From: Tritrichomonas musculus
Taxonomy: Eukaryota > Parabasalia > Tritrichomonadida > Tritrichomonadidae
Direction: 5' to 3'
DNA: 64,000 nucleotides
Assembly (NCBI GenBank): GCA_039105265.1
Contig: JAPFFF010000010.1
Location: forward strand, 3,782,001 to 3,846,000
Shown: one piece after another, positions 1 through 11,100 of the stretch
Position numbering within the stretch: the stretch's first letter is position 1
How the letters are laid out: each line of letters starts with the position of its first letter
Made by a program: the position numbers and the translations under genes
Notes under the pieces: model-generated
Database searches by the model: none
What the model saw: the letters and a program-made list of their open reading frames with translations, nothing else
What the model was told of the DNA's origin: nothing

Positions 1-1
1 C

Positions 2-1453
2 TGCGGTTATAACGGTTTTGGTCAAATGCTATTAAATGAGCCGAGCTATCAAAACAACTATTTACCTATTGAAACGACGATCAAAAGTGGCGCCACTTTT
101 TGTATTGCAGGCCATGCATTATCGTGCGTTTTTGTGAACTGTCAACCGCCGCCTAACTGCCCAAACCGCCCCATTCCAAACGGTCTCTTCATCATCCCAT
201 CGTTTCAGCAAGAGATGAAAGAAATGAAGCACCAAACAACGCACGATGACAATGACTCACAAGCCGATTCAGAATCAACAGAAAAAGTCGACGAGCTCGA
301 CCAATTACGCAAAGAAAACGAGTCCTTAAAAAGTGAGAACATTTTCATTCGGAAGCGGATTTACAAGCTTCAAACCAAAGTCATCAAAATGAAGGCCAAA
401 TTGAAGCACCGCGATGCCGACTTCAACGACGACGATGACGATTCTAACGAGTATGTTTTCAAAGAGAAACCGCCGGTTAACAACAGCAGCAACAATGACT
501 CCGTTGTTGACAAAAACAGCGGCGATAATGAATGTGAGTTTAATAATGAGATTTCTGTAATGGAGGCCGACCAAATATCTCAATTGAAGACCATCAAAAA
601 GCTCGGCCATGGCTTGTTGTCCAAAGCGACAAAAGTGTCAATTGAAGAGTTTTTTGTTTTGAAGGAGTTTAAAAGTGACACCGACAACACAATCGACAAC
701 AACAACAACGAAGAAGATCAATACGAGAGCACTTTTGGCGTTGATAGTGAGAAGCTTAAATATTTGCTGAATTTGTATGAGACGTTGAACAAGCTCAATC
801 ATCCAAACATCGTCAAAGCAATCAGCTTTTTCAATGGCGATTCAAAACATAAACCTTCCATTCTCTTTAATTTCTATCCATATTCATTGAAAGAGTCTGT
901 TAAGAAGTTAACCGACATTGAGCGTATTTCGATCATTTGCGAGATTTGCAGCGCAATGATGAGCGCCCATAAAATTGGAGTCGTTCATCGCGATTTAAAG
1001 CCTGAAAACATTCTGTTGGATTCGAACAAACACGTCAAAATTAGCGACTTCGGAACACCTATTCTGATGTCTCCCGAGGTCCAGATTCAGATCTATTTGC
1101 CGAAAATGAGTCCACACTTCTCCGAGAGGTCAAAGTTGATCGCGCCTGAACTTAAAAGTCATTCTAATAACTGCACTGAAAAAGTGGACATCTTCACTTT
1201 CGGCGTTCTCGTGTTTTACATACTGACCAAGGGCGAATACCCTAAGGCTGTTAACAACGACGCCTTCAGAGGCGCAAACACAAAGAACGTAAATGACTTT
1301 TCGAGAGATTTGATGAATAAGTGCTGGATGACGCTCCCTTCTAACAGGCCCAGCTTTAAGAAAATTATGAAAAGCATAAAACATAACAATTTCAAGTTAA
1401 TAGATGGAATTGAAAAGGATTTGGCTTATTTAAGAGCACGATTTTCGGTTTAA
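2..1453 (+). CDS. Protein kinase with N-terminal RCC1-like segment and coiled coil, 5' partial
   Basis: The frame is open from base 2, so the gene probably begins outside the window; the first ATG inside is at 26. The residues before it (CGYNGFGQ) look like an RCC1 repeat, which is an inference from one motif. A charged coiled coil follows around residues 85-125 after that ATG, then an acidic Asn/Asp-rich linker, then a protein kinase domain from about residue 190. HRDLKPEN, DFG and APEL are all present, with the F-helix motif VDIFTFGVL, so the catalytic loop is intact. The glycine loop (LGHGLLSKA) is degenerate and the likely ATP lysine is in VLKEF. The domain resembles TKL/Ser-Thr kinases of the expanded trichomonad kinome. 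GC content is visibly higher than in most neighbours. The substrate cannot be predicted. Confidence 0.8.
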   Translation, partial: CGYNGFGQMLLNEPSYQNNYLPIETTIKSGATFCIAGHALSCVFVNCQPPPNCPNRPIPNGLFIIPSFQQEMKEMKHQTTHDDNDSQADSESTEKVDELDQLRKENESLKSENIFIRKRIYKLQTKVIKMKAKLKHRDADFNDDDDDSNEYVFKEKPPVNNSSNNDSVVDKNSGDNECEFNNEISVMEADQISQLKTIKKLGHGLLSKATKVSIEEFFVLKEFKSDTDNTIDNNNNEEDQYESTFGVDSEKLKYLLNLYETLNKLNHPNIVKAISFFNGDSKHKPSILFNFYPYSLKESVKKLTDIERISIICEICSAMMSAHKIGVVHRDLKPENILLDSNKHVKISDFGTPILMSPEVQIQIYLPKMSPHFSERSKLIAPELKSHSNNCTEKVDIFTFGVLVFYILTKGEYPKAVNNDAFRGANTKNVNDFSRDLMNKCWMTLPSNRPSFKKIMKSIKHNNFKLIDGIEKDLAYLRARFSV

Positions 1454-1691
1454 TATTATTTTTATTTTTATTATTATTATATTGTTGTTACTAAAATTTA
1501 ATATTAATAGAAGTTAAAGAAAATGTTTGATTTAAATCTTTCATTTATAACATTCGTATTTATTATATTTTGGAATGAAACATTTTGAAAAAATGATGCT
1601 TTTCATATAACATGTCTTATTTGTATACAACAATAGAATACTTGAATTATATTTTCGATACTTGCGGATTTATTAATATCGCTGAAAATAA

Positions 1692-1749
1692 CGAAAATAT
1701 TCGCCTTTGTATCAACGAAAAATATTCGCCTTTGTATCAACGAAAAATC
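1692..1749. repeat. 25-bp tandem duplication
   Basis: A 25-bp unit containing TTCGCCTTTGTATCAACG occurs twice in tandem, with a short third partial copy, in the spacer downstream of the kinase gene. It has no coding potential and looks like a simple local duplication. Confidence 0.8.
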
Positions 1750-1959
1750 TTCAGAGTCTTTTATTTCAGTTTTGTATTAAAATATTTCTAACTATCTTCA
1801 ATCAATTATTCACATATCAGCTATACATCTTTATTCAACAATTTTGTCACCAATAGGATATTTTTTTTGAGAATGATGGAAGGGATATTATTTTAATATA
1901 TAATCATTTACAAGTTCAATATTTATGAAAAAACAATTTCACGAATAAGTTCGATATTC

Positions 1960-2298
1960 ATGAACAACAACAACGATAATGATATACAATATGAGAAACG
2001 TAGTATTAATGATGATGATCTACTTTATTTTGGACCAGATTATGAAACAAGATCATATTTGAGTAGTGTACAGACATTTTTTAAATATAGAGATGATCAA
2101 AACAACACAAATTCTCAATTCAATTCAAATACAACTCCAGAAATGAACAATATGATTCATTAGACCGAACCAACTGTTAATGAAAGTGCACGACTACTAA
2201 TATGCATCAGAGGTCAAAATTTGGAATCATTGAATGATAATCAAAATAACAGATTAAGAAATAATTCTGAATACTCAGATGATATTATCACAAAATAA
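1960..2298 (+). pseudogene. Decayed small Asn/Asp-rich ORF
   Basis: An ATG directly after a TTC (initiator-like TTCATG) opens a 67-codon frame rich in Asn, Asp, Tyr and Ser. The frame is cut by TAG at 2161-2163, but the same frame continues in similar composition for about 45 more codons to a TAA. This fits a small gene with a premature stop, or chance low-complexity sequence. No family is recognised. The rest of the spacer between 1454 and 2462 shows no other gene. Confidence 0.3.
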
Positions 2299-2462
2299 TA
2301 ATAACATATATTTATATCGTCTCCGCCATCATCATGAATGCGAATATGATGATTATGAATATCATTACGAAGCTTCAGATATTAAAGAAGAATATGAAGA
2401 TATTGATTTTTATGTATATTTGTGAAATATTATTTGGAATTATACAAAACCAAAACTTGTAA

Positions 2463-2536
2463 GCCTTCGTAGCTCAGTCGGCTAGAGCATCGGACTTTTA
2501 ATCCGAGTGTCGCGGGTTCGAGTCCCGTCGGAGGCA
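2463..2536 (+). tRNA. tRNA-Lys (anticodon TTT)
   Basis: A full cloverleaf can be drawn. The acceptor arms GCCTTCG and CGGAGGC pair with one G-T. The D-arm region is AGCTCAGTCGGCTAGAGC, which contains the A box. The anticodon stem TCGGA/TCCGA closes a CTTTTAA loop with TTT at 2497-2499. The T arm is GCGGGTTCGAGTCCCGT, containing B box GGTTCGAGTCC. The discriminator base is A. There is no intron. CCA is not encoded, as usual in eukaryotes. Confidence 0.97.
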
Positions 2537-2546
2537 TTTTTTTTTT
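2537..2546 (+). terminator. RNA polymerase III terminator
   Basis: A run of ten T residues follows directly after the tRNA discriminator base. This is the standard Pol III termination signal. Confidence 0.85.
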
Positions 2547-2694
2547 ATTAAAAAAAATCTCTACTTTTTAATAAAATGAATATGTTTTTTAGAGGGATAT
2601 ATTCTACAAATATTTATTAAATATAACAACATTACTCTTTCATTTTTTTTCTTCTTAGAAAAAAAATTGGTCAGAGATTATAATAACAAAAAAT

Positions 2695-4014
2695 CTAATA
2701 TAGCTTGAACATTTGAGGTAGCGGATTTCCAGAGGGTAACACCGGAATATCGAATAAATCCTTAAAAAAAGGGTGCCTTAAGCATTCTTCAGCAGTTGGT
2801 CTACGATGGGGAGCAAAAACAAAGATGCTTGTAAGTAAATCAAGCAGCTCAGGTGGGGTGAAAGATGGTAATAACTGCTTTAAAGTGCATAATTTATTGT
2901 TAATCAAATTTCCTTCACCAACAACTTTATTAGATGAAATTGGTTTATAGTTTGGATTAAAAACATATTCTGGTATTTCTATTTTCTTATTATGACGAAA
3001 TGTAGCTAGATCAGCATCAGTTGGCCTACCTATTATTCGCATAATCTCGAAAAGTTGATTCAAAGAGGTAGACCCTGGAAAAATCGGTGTTCCAGCAAGT
3101 AACATTTCTGCAATAACACAGCCTGCTGCCCATATATCAATAGCATCAGTATAATACTCACAATCATACATAAGTTCTGGAGCTCTGTAATATCTTGATG
3201 CAATATAAGAAACTGATTTTTCATTTGGATGGAGAATTTTAGCAGAGCCAAAATCACATATTTTGAGTTGGCCTGTTTCTGGATCAACCAAAACGTTCTG
3301 AGGTTTTAAATCACGATGAGTAATTCCATTTGAATGAAGATAGTATAATCCACAGAAGAGCTGGTATGAAAACAATTTGATGAAAAATACTGGACAGTAT
3401 TTTTTTTCTTTCCGATAATTAATAACAAATTGATGTAAATTGAGGGGAAGAAATTCCATAATTAAATTGAGATAAACTTCATTAGGTTTTTTGCCCTTTG
3501 ATTTGTAATATGATAGCAATTTAACACAATTTTCACTTCCATCCAGTCTTGAGCAATCATCGTAGTCCACATTGTTGGATGATATAAGTTGCATCGTTTC
3601 TAGCTCACGATTTCGATACCTAGGATCTTGCAAAACTTTCTTTATGGCAACTATCGATCCATTATTATTATTACGAGCCATACAAACAATTCCAAAAGCA
3701 CCTTGTCCAATAGACTTAAGCAATGTATATTGGTTAGTATATGAGCTTGATTGATCTGAACCTGCTGAAGATGAAGCACTTATGGAATAATTTTTGAATT
3801 GGGTACTTGCTACGCTTGTGGCATTTGAAACAGGAGGGACAGCTATGTTTAGCATCCGATTCCCTCTATTTGGCAGATCCAAAAACGGGTTCGCATTTGG
3901 AAAATTGAATTGCGACTTCTTTGATGTAGAAAGAATCATATTAGTACCAGCTTTTATAGTACTGCATACTTGCTGTTGTCTAATACTATTAGAAAGAAGG
4001 GCTCTTGTAGTCAT
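2695..4014 (-). CDS. GSK3/shaggy-type CMGC protein kinase
   Basis: A 439-residue Ser/Thr kinase of the glycogen synthase kinase 3 group. A low-complexity N-terminal extension of about 95 residues precedes the catalytic domain. The domain shows glycine loop IGQGAFGIV, ATP lysine in VAIKKVLQD, HRDLKPQN, DFGSA, and the activation segment SYIASRYYRAPEL. The tyrosine pair there matches the autophosphorylated GSK3 tyrosine, and the arginine before it matches the primed-phosphate pocket. CMGC-type RPT and late-lobe motifs (PHRRPTAEECLRHPFF) follow. Length agrees with GSK3 proteins. The family phosphorylates pre-primed substrates in metabolic and developmental signalling; the target here is unknown. 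ATG at 4014 is the first in frame. Confidence 0.92.
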   Translation of the reverse strand: MTTRALLSNSIRQQQVCSTIKAGTNMILSTSKKSQFNFPNANPFLDLPNRGNRMLNIAVPPVSNATSVASTQFKNYSISASSSAGSDQSSSYTNQYTLLKSIGQGAFGIVCMARNNNNGSIVAIKKVLQDPRYRNRELETMQLISSNNVDYDDCSRLDGSENCVKLLSYYKSKGKKPNEVYLNLIMEFLPLNLHQFVINYRKEKKYCPVFFIKLFSYQLFCGLYYLHSNGITHRDLKPQNVLVDPETGQLKICDFGSAKILHPNEKSVSYIASRYYRAPELMYDCEYYTDAIDIWAAGCVIAEMLLAGTPIFPGSTSLNQLFEIMRIIGRPTDADLATFRHNKKIEIPEYVFNPNYKPISSNKVVGEGNLINNKLCTLKQLLPSFTPPELLDLLTSIFVFAPHRRPTAEECLRHPFFKDLFDIPVLPSGNPLPQMFKLY

Positions 4015-4962
4015 ATAAAAATTTTTTTTCTGATTTTTTTTTGAAAATATAAAAAAAATAAATTTATTTATTCAAAAGATATATGTCCATAAATCCTATT
4101 TTTCAGATTGATCAATTTTATAATTGAGTTCAATAGAAAAACAAATTGATTATTTTATATAACTAAAAATATTTGATGTTATTTCAACATTTTTATATTA
4201 AAATATAGAGACAAAAATTTAATATTATTCTAAATATGATCATAGTAAATATATACATTTTTTTCATGTAAAATTATTGATAAATTATTTAGTCCATTGA
4301 TATTTTTCCAAATTGAAATATTTATTTCAATTTTAAATTTTTTTTGATAATATTTTATCCTTAAATAAGACTTTATTTAAATATTAATTATATGTTTTTT
4401 AGTTTTTAATTTATATATATATATATTATTCATAATAATAATAATAAATATTGAAAATATAATTCAAATATATATATATTAAACTTGCAATCTTTTCTAT
4501 TTAAAGTTGACATAACGGATAAAATGAAGTAAAAAAAGCAAACTAGTATTTTGGCATTTCCTGTAAATATTTTTTTTAAATAAGAAATTAATTTGTTTTA
4601 ATATGAGTTAAAAACAAAGAAAAACTCATATATAATACTTTTTTTTCCAATACTAAGCATTATTTGTGAGCCTTTAGTTAAAAATTTAATTACATCTTAG
4701 AAAAAAGGCATTTGAAAGTAAGAATAAGCTGTTTTAATGAACTTTCAAGCTCCTTTGTATACCATTATTATTATTATTATTTGAATATGAAATTTGATAA
4801 AGAAAAATCACAAAAAAATAATAATAATTCACCGATTCATACAATATTTACATATAAAAACAAACCATAATAAATAATTCGACAAACACGTAAAATTCGA
4901 AAAACTATTCCTACCCACCAAATGTAAAATTTCACTTTTTGAATTTCATTCAATCTTATTTT
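4015..4962. other. AT-rich intergenic spacer
   Basis: Roughly 80 percent A+T with simple TA and ATT runs (for example near 4420-4445 and 4765-4785). No ORF with coding character, RNA gene or paired terminal repeat was seen. The part next to 4014 should hold the promoter of the GSK3-type gene; the part near 4900 is the 3' region of the coiled-coil gene. Confidence 0.6.
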
Positions 4963-5976
4963 CTAAGGTTTAGCGGGATATGATGCGTAAAATTTTTTCA
5001 TTACACTTCTTCTTGTCTGCTCTTTTTTCATCATATCAGACTTCATTTTTTGGACTCTAAGAGTTGACTCTTTCTCTTTTTCGGCCAGTATTTTCAATTG
5101 CCTTTGCTTTCTCCTCTCCATCTGCAGAATGGCTTGTTGGGCAAAGTGTCTTTTTAACCATTCATCAGCAGCTTTTTGCATAGCTATTTCCTGCTGTGCT
5201 TGTTGTATTTGTAATTTTCTTTTTTCCGCTGTTTCCATACGAATCATTGCTGATTGGGCAGTTTTTTGTTTCATTTCTTCTATAATTTGCCGTTGCTTAA
5301 GAGCTTTTTGCGATTTAGCTCTGAGTGCTTCGTGGTTTTTTATAATTTTCTGATATTTTTGTTGCTGAAGGGCTGAAAGTCGCATTTGTATCTTATTTTC
5401 TTCTTCTTCAAGTTGTTGAATACGAGCTTCTTCTTCTTTTTGACGCTTTTCTTTAATACGTTGAACACGAAGATTATCACAGATTTCTTTTTTAAGTTTT
5501 TCATCATTTCCTATTGATAAAGATGAATAAATGTGATCTGGATTTGAAATATCAAATTGCTTGATATAATAACCTTTTACATCTTCAGAATTTACCAGAT
5601 TTTGATCTACTTGAGGAAATGGATTCTCAGTATTTAAATCTGAAATTTGAACTGGGGTGGTTGGACAAATATCATAATCTAATTTTCCATTACAATCTAC
5701 ATCATCATCAATTTTATCGAATATAACATTACTGTTACTTTTTTTGTTTTTCTTATTCCGCTTTTTTTTGCTTTTTTCATTTGCATCTTGAATATATTGA
5801 GGGCCTTGCGTTATGTAAGTTTGAGTTATTCCTTTGTAAGGGACACCCGGTTGCGTAATATCATACATAAACTGGTTATCGTCGTATTCTTCTTGAGAGT
5901 TTTGAAAAGTGATAATATTTTCTGCATCAACCGGCTCCGGATTTGCTTCAAGAAGAAAGTTAAAATCTTCCTCCAT
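4963..5976 (-). CDS. Coiled-coil protein of unknown function
   Basis: A 337-residue protein with two parts. Residues 1-160 are acidic and mostly disordered, with a lysine-rich KSKKKRNKKNKK stretch near residue 70 that could be a nuclear localisation signal. Residues 165-330 are a nearly continuous Glu/Lys/Gln/Arg-rich helix with heptad character. No catalytic motif or signal peptide is seen. The length and layout resemble cytoskeletal or basal-body-associated coiled-coil proteins, but that is only a guess from composition. ATG at 5976 lies about 15 bp after a TTCAGAATC initiator-like sequence. No family is recognised. Confidence 0.75.
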   Translation of the reverse strand: MEEDFNFLLEANPEPVDAENIITFQNSQEEYDDNQFMYDITQPGVPYKGITQTYITQGPQYIQDANEKSKKKRNKKNKKSNSNVIFDKIDDDVDCNGKLDYDICPTTPVQISDLNTENPFPQVDQNLVNSEDVKGYYIKQFDISNPDHIYSSLSIGNDEKLKKEICDNLRVQRIKEKRQKEEEARIQQLEEEENKIQMRLSALQQQKYQKIIKNHEALRAKSQKALKQRQIIEEMKQKTAQSAMIRMETAEKRKLQIQQAQQEIAMQKAADEWLKRHFAQQAILQMERRKQRQLKILAEKEKESTLRVQKMKSDMMKKEQTRRSVMKKFYASYPAKP

Positions 5977-6278
5977 TTCCGAGATTCTGAAAAGAAAGGT
6001 TTACTTCGTTATAATCAAAAAGAATGATATTGAAAGAAAACTTAATTTTTGAAATATTTTGTACAAAACACCAATGAACACTATTTTTTGAATTATTTTA
6101 AAAATAAAGATGAATTTCCAAAAAAATAATTTTTTTGGATGGAAATCTAAAGTATAGAAAAATTCAATACTTATTTTATAATTGAGAGAAAAATGAAAAA
6201 AAAAAACATTGAAAAGTATAATGAAGAAATTTATAAACAAGACATAAATTTAAACATAAAAAATACAAAAAAAAAAAA

Positions 6279-7049
6279 TCAAACAAGTAGAGATTGAATA
6301 GAGAAAATATTCATAATAGAAGGAAGATCCTCTCGTCTCATCACTTCCATTCCAATTTCATTTGATTTATTATCCTTTTTTGATATATCTTTATTTTCCA
6401 TTTCGCCAAACGAAGCTGGTTCTGACGGAGTCGATGAAGAGTAGTATACTGAGCGCAGCTTTGGAGGAGGTATTGGTGGCAATGGTAATGGTGGCGGCAC
6501 TGAATATTGTGCAATCTGATTATTTGTTAAATTATTGCCTATAAAATCTCTATTTGGAAACATATTTCTGTCACATGATTGAACTGTAGAAATATTTGGC
6601 ATATTAGCTGGCATTGTGCTTGTTGGGGCAACTTGAGCCACAGAATTCGATTTCGATATTTGATTAAAAGGCTTCTTGTTAGCAGTAGATGCTGGTTTTC
6701 CATTAATTAAATCCCCTATTCTCCCTTCTTTATAGTTAAGAACAAAAAAACGATTCTTTAGGCTACAGTTGGGTCTTCTATTAAAGTATTTCGACATAAC
6801 GGTCCAATTAGACCCAAACTCTTTATGTAATCGCAAAAGAAGCTCATCTTCTTCTTTGGTCCAAGGCGCGCTGTTGAGCTTTGGGTTAAGATGGTATAGC
6901 CAGCGCTCTCTACATTGTCTTTTGGTTCGGTTACGCAATTGCTTTGCAACCTCGTCCCAATTGTTCTCACCAAGTTGCTTTACCAGCAGTAAAATCATCT
7001 GGTCTTCTTCTTTTGTGAATCTTTGTCTAACCTTACCTTTAACTTGCAT
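6279..7049 (-). CDS. R2R3 Myb-type transcription factor
   Basis: A 256-residue protein with two Myb/SANT repeats at about residues 8-105. Repeat one has FTKEEDQMILLLV, NNWDEVAKQL and RQCRERWLYHL. Repeat two has WTKEEDELLLRLH, SNWTVMSKYF and NRFFVL. The tryptophan spacing and recognition helices fit DNA-binding Mybs. The C-terminal half is Asn/Pro-rich with a PPPLPLPPIPPPK stretch, plausible as an activation or interaction region. Small two-repeat Mybs of this layout (tvMyb1, 2, 3) control the malic enzyme gene ap65-1 in T. vaginalis; a malic enzyme gene lies at 49724-51451 in this window. ATG at 7049 is preceded by TTCATATC, a good initiator. Confidence 0.9.
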   Translation of the reverse strand: MQVKGKVRQRFTKEEDQMILLLVKQLGENNWDEVAKQLRNRTKRQCRERWLYHLNPKLNSAPWTKEEDELLLRLHKEFGSNWTVMSKYFNRRPNCSLKNRFFVLNYKEGRIGDLINGKPASTANKKPFNQISKSNSVAQVAPTSTMPANMPNISTVQSCDRNMFPNRDFIGNNLTNNQIAQYSVPPPLPLPPIPPPKLRSVYYSSSTPSEPASFGEMENKDISKKDNKSNEIGMEVMRREDLPSIMNIFSIQSLLV

Positions 7050-8137
7050 AAGATATGAATAAATAAATTAAATTGAATATATGGTTGAAAATTGAAATTT
7101 TGGAATTAATTCAATTTCTCCAGATTGAAAATAGTTAGATATTGAATTTTTTTTTTATGGATAGGATTAAGGTGAAAATATTGTGAGAAAAATACGTTTT
7201 TATATTTTCAATTTTGAATGAATTGTGATATAATCTGGACTTTATGGTGATTCAGAAAAAGTTAAAATTCAATCGAGTTTTGATAAAAATCAATTTAACT
7301 CATAATTCATATTTCTTTTTTATATTTACATTTAAATCGAAATATCCATAAAAGATAATTCTTAAACCGCAAAAAACACTATGAAAATATTTCTTTGATC
7401 TTCTCAAAATATTTTTTTGTTTCGAAAGAGTTTGAAATATTTTTATATATACTTTCATCTAAAATATGCAATTTTATATTTTTTTATCCAAAATTTTGGA
7501 TATCAATAAAAAAAAAATCTTTTGAATCTTTTGAATGCTTTATTCTATCCTTTCTTTTTTCTATTGAATTAATTCAATTTTTACATGAAAAGTTCCCAAT
7601 CCTAATTTTTAAAATATTATATGAAAAATAACATATATCTCTTTATTTTCCACATATTTCACTTCTAACATTTTCAATGTTAACGAAAACTATCTACTGA
7701 AAAATTTAAATTTTTAAAGAAAATTTCTGATTTAATTTTTTCAAATAATTTTTTTATTCCTGAGAAAAATACCATTTTTTCTAATAGAGACTTTTCAAAA
7801 TTTGCTTTTATACAAGTTTAAAAAAAAATATTTTTCAACCAATAAGCTTTTTTTTTTTTTTTATCTTATCAATAATTAAATAACCATTTTTTTGTTGCAA
7901 TTTTATGTTCATTGATTTTTTTTCTTTCAATTAATAATTAAATTTGAATTATTTAAATATGTTTAATTTTGATCCTTTAGTTTAATAATATAGCTACTAA
8001 AGGTTAATAACAAAAGAAATTGATATTTAAGAGATACTTTTTTTGATATTTATTAAAACAAATATTTTGATATATTATTAAAAGCAACAAACACTAATAA
8101 AACAATAGATATTAAAATAACAACAAAATAAAAACAT
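7050..8137. other. AT-rich intergenic spacer
   Basis: Long T- and A-runs only. Short open frames (for example near 7395-7630) have the F/I/K/S composition expected from AT-rich noise. Neither terminal repeats nor an RNA gene were seen. It separates the Myb promoter from the 3' end of the large beta-propeller gene. Confidence 0.6.
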
Positions 8138-11100
8138 TTATTCGTCATCTATCTGCTTAATTGAATAATTAATCTTTTGATTTTCAAGGTCACGCTTAAA
8201 CTGTTCAGCAACAATCTCATTTGCAGGATTACTCATTTTATTTCGGGTTTGCTCTCGTTTTGGTTTTCTTTTAAGATTTTTGTTTTGAGGCTTTGTATTA
8301 TTAGTTAAATTCATTTCATTATCGATGTGAAATTCTTGAGCATTTTGTATTGTTTGTATTGCTTGAATCCGTTTCATCGTTTCTTTCTTTTCTTTTTTGA
8401 TATTAAAAGCATCTGGGTCAAGCTCATACTTATTTTTATCAATACTGAAATCATCAAGAGATGGAATGACGATATCTCTTTTAACTGGCACATACATTGG
8501 CTTTGGAGGCAATTTCTGTGGTTCTGGAATTTTATTGATATCATTAATTTTATCATCGATTTTTTTACGTAAACCTTCATCAAGTGGAAACGGATCATTT
8601 GCTGGATCTCTTTTAGGTATCATTGGCGTAAGGTATAAATCTGATTCTGATGAACTAATTGAGAGTTGTAAAGGCTCCTCCATTGGTGGAGGGACAAATT
8701 GCTTCTTTTTAATAATTCTAACAATGGGTTTCTTTTTTGGAGGTTGGGGAGGTGGCTCAAATTGAGTTTCAACAGTTTTTCTTGGCGGACCATAATTAAT
8801 TGGATCTGTGGAGATATTAACATAAACTGGTTTTGGAGGTGCTTCAGGTAGTTTTTCTTCTTCCTCTTCAACAAATTCTTCTTCTTCTTCAATTATTATT
8901 TCACTAGGTTGTGGATTTACAAAATCATTGGGACAAAAGCTCCAAATTGGTGCACCCACATCAGGTTTTTCTGGTTCAGGTTCAACATTAATAGTTGGAG
9001 GATCAATAACCGGGTAATAATTTGGTATATGAATAACAACCGGCGGTTGAGGGTGATTTTGGTATTCAAATGGTTTAGCATTAGTATAAGGTTTATTACT
9101 TGGCATTAATAATTCTGCTTTTATATGAGCTTTCTTCTTACTTTTTCGTCTCTTTTTAATAACTGGCTCAATTTTTTGCTTTTTTTCTACTTTTGGCTGT
9201 TTATCTTCAATTACTTTAGGAATTTTAGACAAATCTGTTTGTTTTACAGTAGTAATTCCTTTTGTTGGCCCTTTATATTCACCTTCAGACAAATAGGAAG
9301 AATATGAAGAAGAAGAAGAATATTCTTCTTCCTCTTCATAATAGTCATAATCTTGATCAGCCGAAGGGAATTTGTAATCTTCAAATTCAATCAATTTTTT
9401 AGGAATAGAATCATAGCAACTTAAATTTGCCAATGCTCTTGGGATTCCACATCTTAGCCATGGAATCATATGCGATATGATAGCAGCAATTAAAATACCT
9501 GAATACGGTATTTTTTCAGATATTTTACTCATTGAGATCACAGATGTTGAAACATTCGATAGATCAGGATAATTAAGCTTTGATTTACAATGACTAAGAA
9601 AGTCAGTATATTTTGGGTCTTGCTCGATAATAGGCCTTTCTCTTATATAAATTTTAAAAATATCTTCCGAATAATCTCCAAACGATTCGATTTGACTCTT
9701 TACGGAATTTATATTAATAAATTCCGGGAAAGCAAGTAAGCGTAATAAAGCATCAGCTTTAATTTCTTCATTCGAAGGAGCATTAATTACCAAATTTCTC
9801 CATTGGATGAACCAAAGAAGATGAAATAAATGCCGAACTGAGCTTCTCAAGTTCTCTGGAATTTGTGTTGATCTTAAACAGACATAATTCAAACATGCCG
9901 TATATCCTGCTGCGCACAAAGCAATAGCAAATATAATTCCGAAGTCTTGAAGTTGTTTAACATCTTTTGGATGAACAATTTGAAGTTCAGCTTCAAGATT
10001 TGCTAATTTTGAAATTGTTTCTTTTTCTCTTTTATTAACGTTTTTCCATTTTTGAATTGAATCGGCCAATTTTTGCTTCAAAATATTTACTATTGCTCTT
10101 ACACAAATTGCACGAAGATCCATTTCTGATTCGGGGGCAGCTTTTATACATCTCAATAAAGAAACATAAAGTTTGGCTGCATCTTTTGAATAATGAGTTG
10201 CTATTTTGATGAAAAATTGAGCTGGATCACAATCAATTGAAGGATGTCTTGCTACAACCATTGCTTTATCCGGCTGATCGAGATGAATGAGCAATTCTGC
10301 AAAGATATTTAAATTACAAATAACCGAATTCAATGCACCAAAATCATTGTTGTATAAAACATCAATTACTGCATCAACTAATGCATCAAGATTTGCATTT
10401 CTTGACGCATAAGGACGAGTTTTGATCTTTCCCATCATTTCATATTCTTTTGGAAGAGTCTGTTGATAAATTTTGATTTGTCTGGGAACTTCTTCATTCG
10501 TTATTGAATAATCTCGCTTGTTTAATTCATCATCTAGAATTTTGAATAAAACTCGATCTTTTCGATCTTTTGATTGAGAAAGTCTTTTGTGAATTAAGCT
10601 GTAAGCTTTGGTCTCAACTCTTGTCAATCGAAATATACAACGAACAACAAAGTATGTAAAAATGTCATCTCCTGATTTAAAGGCTTTCATTGCACCGTCC
10701 TCAAAAAGTGGAACTAAAAGTGATCTTAATGGAGAATAATAAGGAAATAAACAAAATAAATCTGTATAGTATAAAAGTCGAACTAAGCTTGTCTTGTCTG
10801 AGATACCATTCTTTAATATCGCTTTAATCGTGATATCCCAAAGTTTTGATGATGAAACTTGTGGAAATTGAAGAGACATCAGCCCTTGAAGATCACGTGG
10901 AATTCGAGTTTTATTTAAGTTAAATCGCCTCAATATTAAACTATCAGGCGAATATATGTTAAATAATGTTGGAATGACTGAATCGGCTGTAACAAGAAGT
11001 GGTCCAATAGACTTGATATTAAAAGCTTCTAAAGCGCAAATTGAGTGTTTTAAACTTATTCCACTTCGAGTTACAATCCCAACTTGGCCTTGAACTGAAG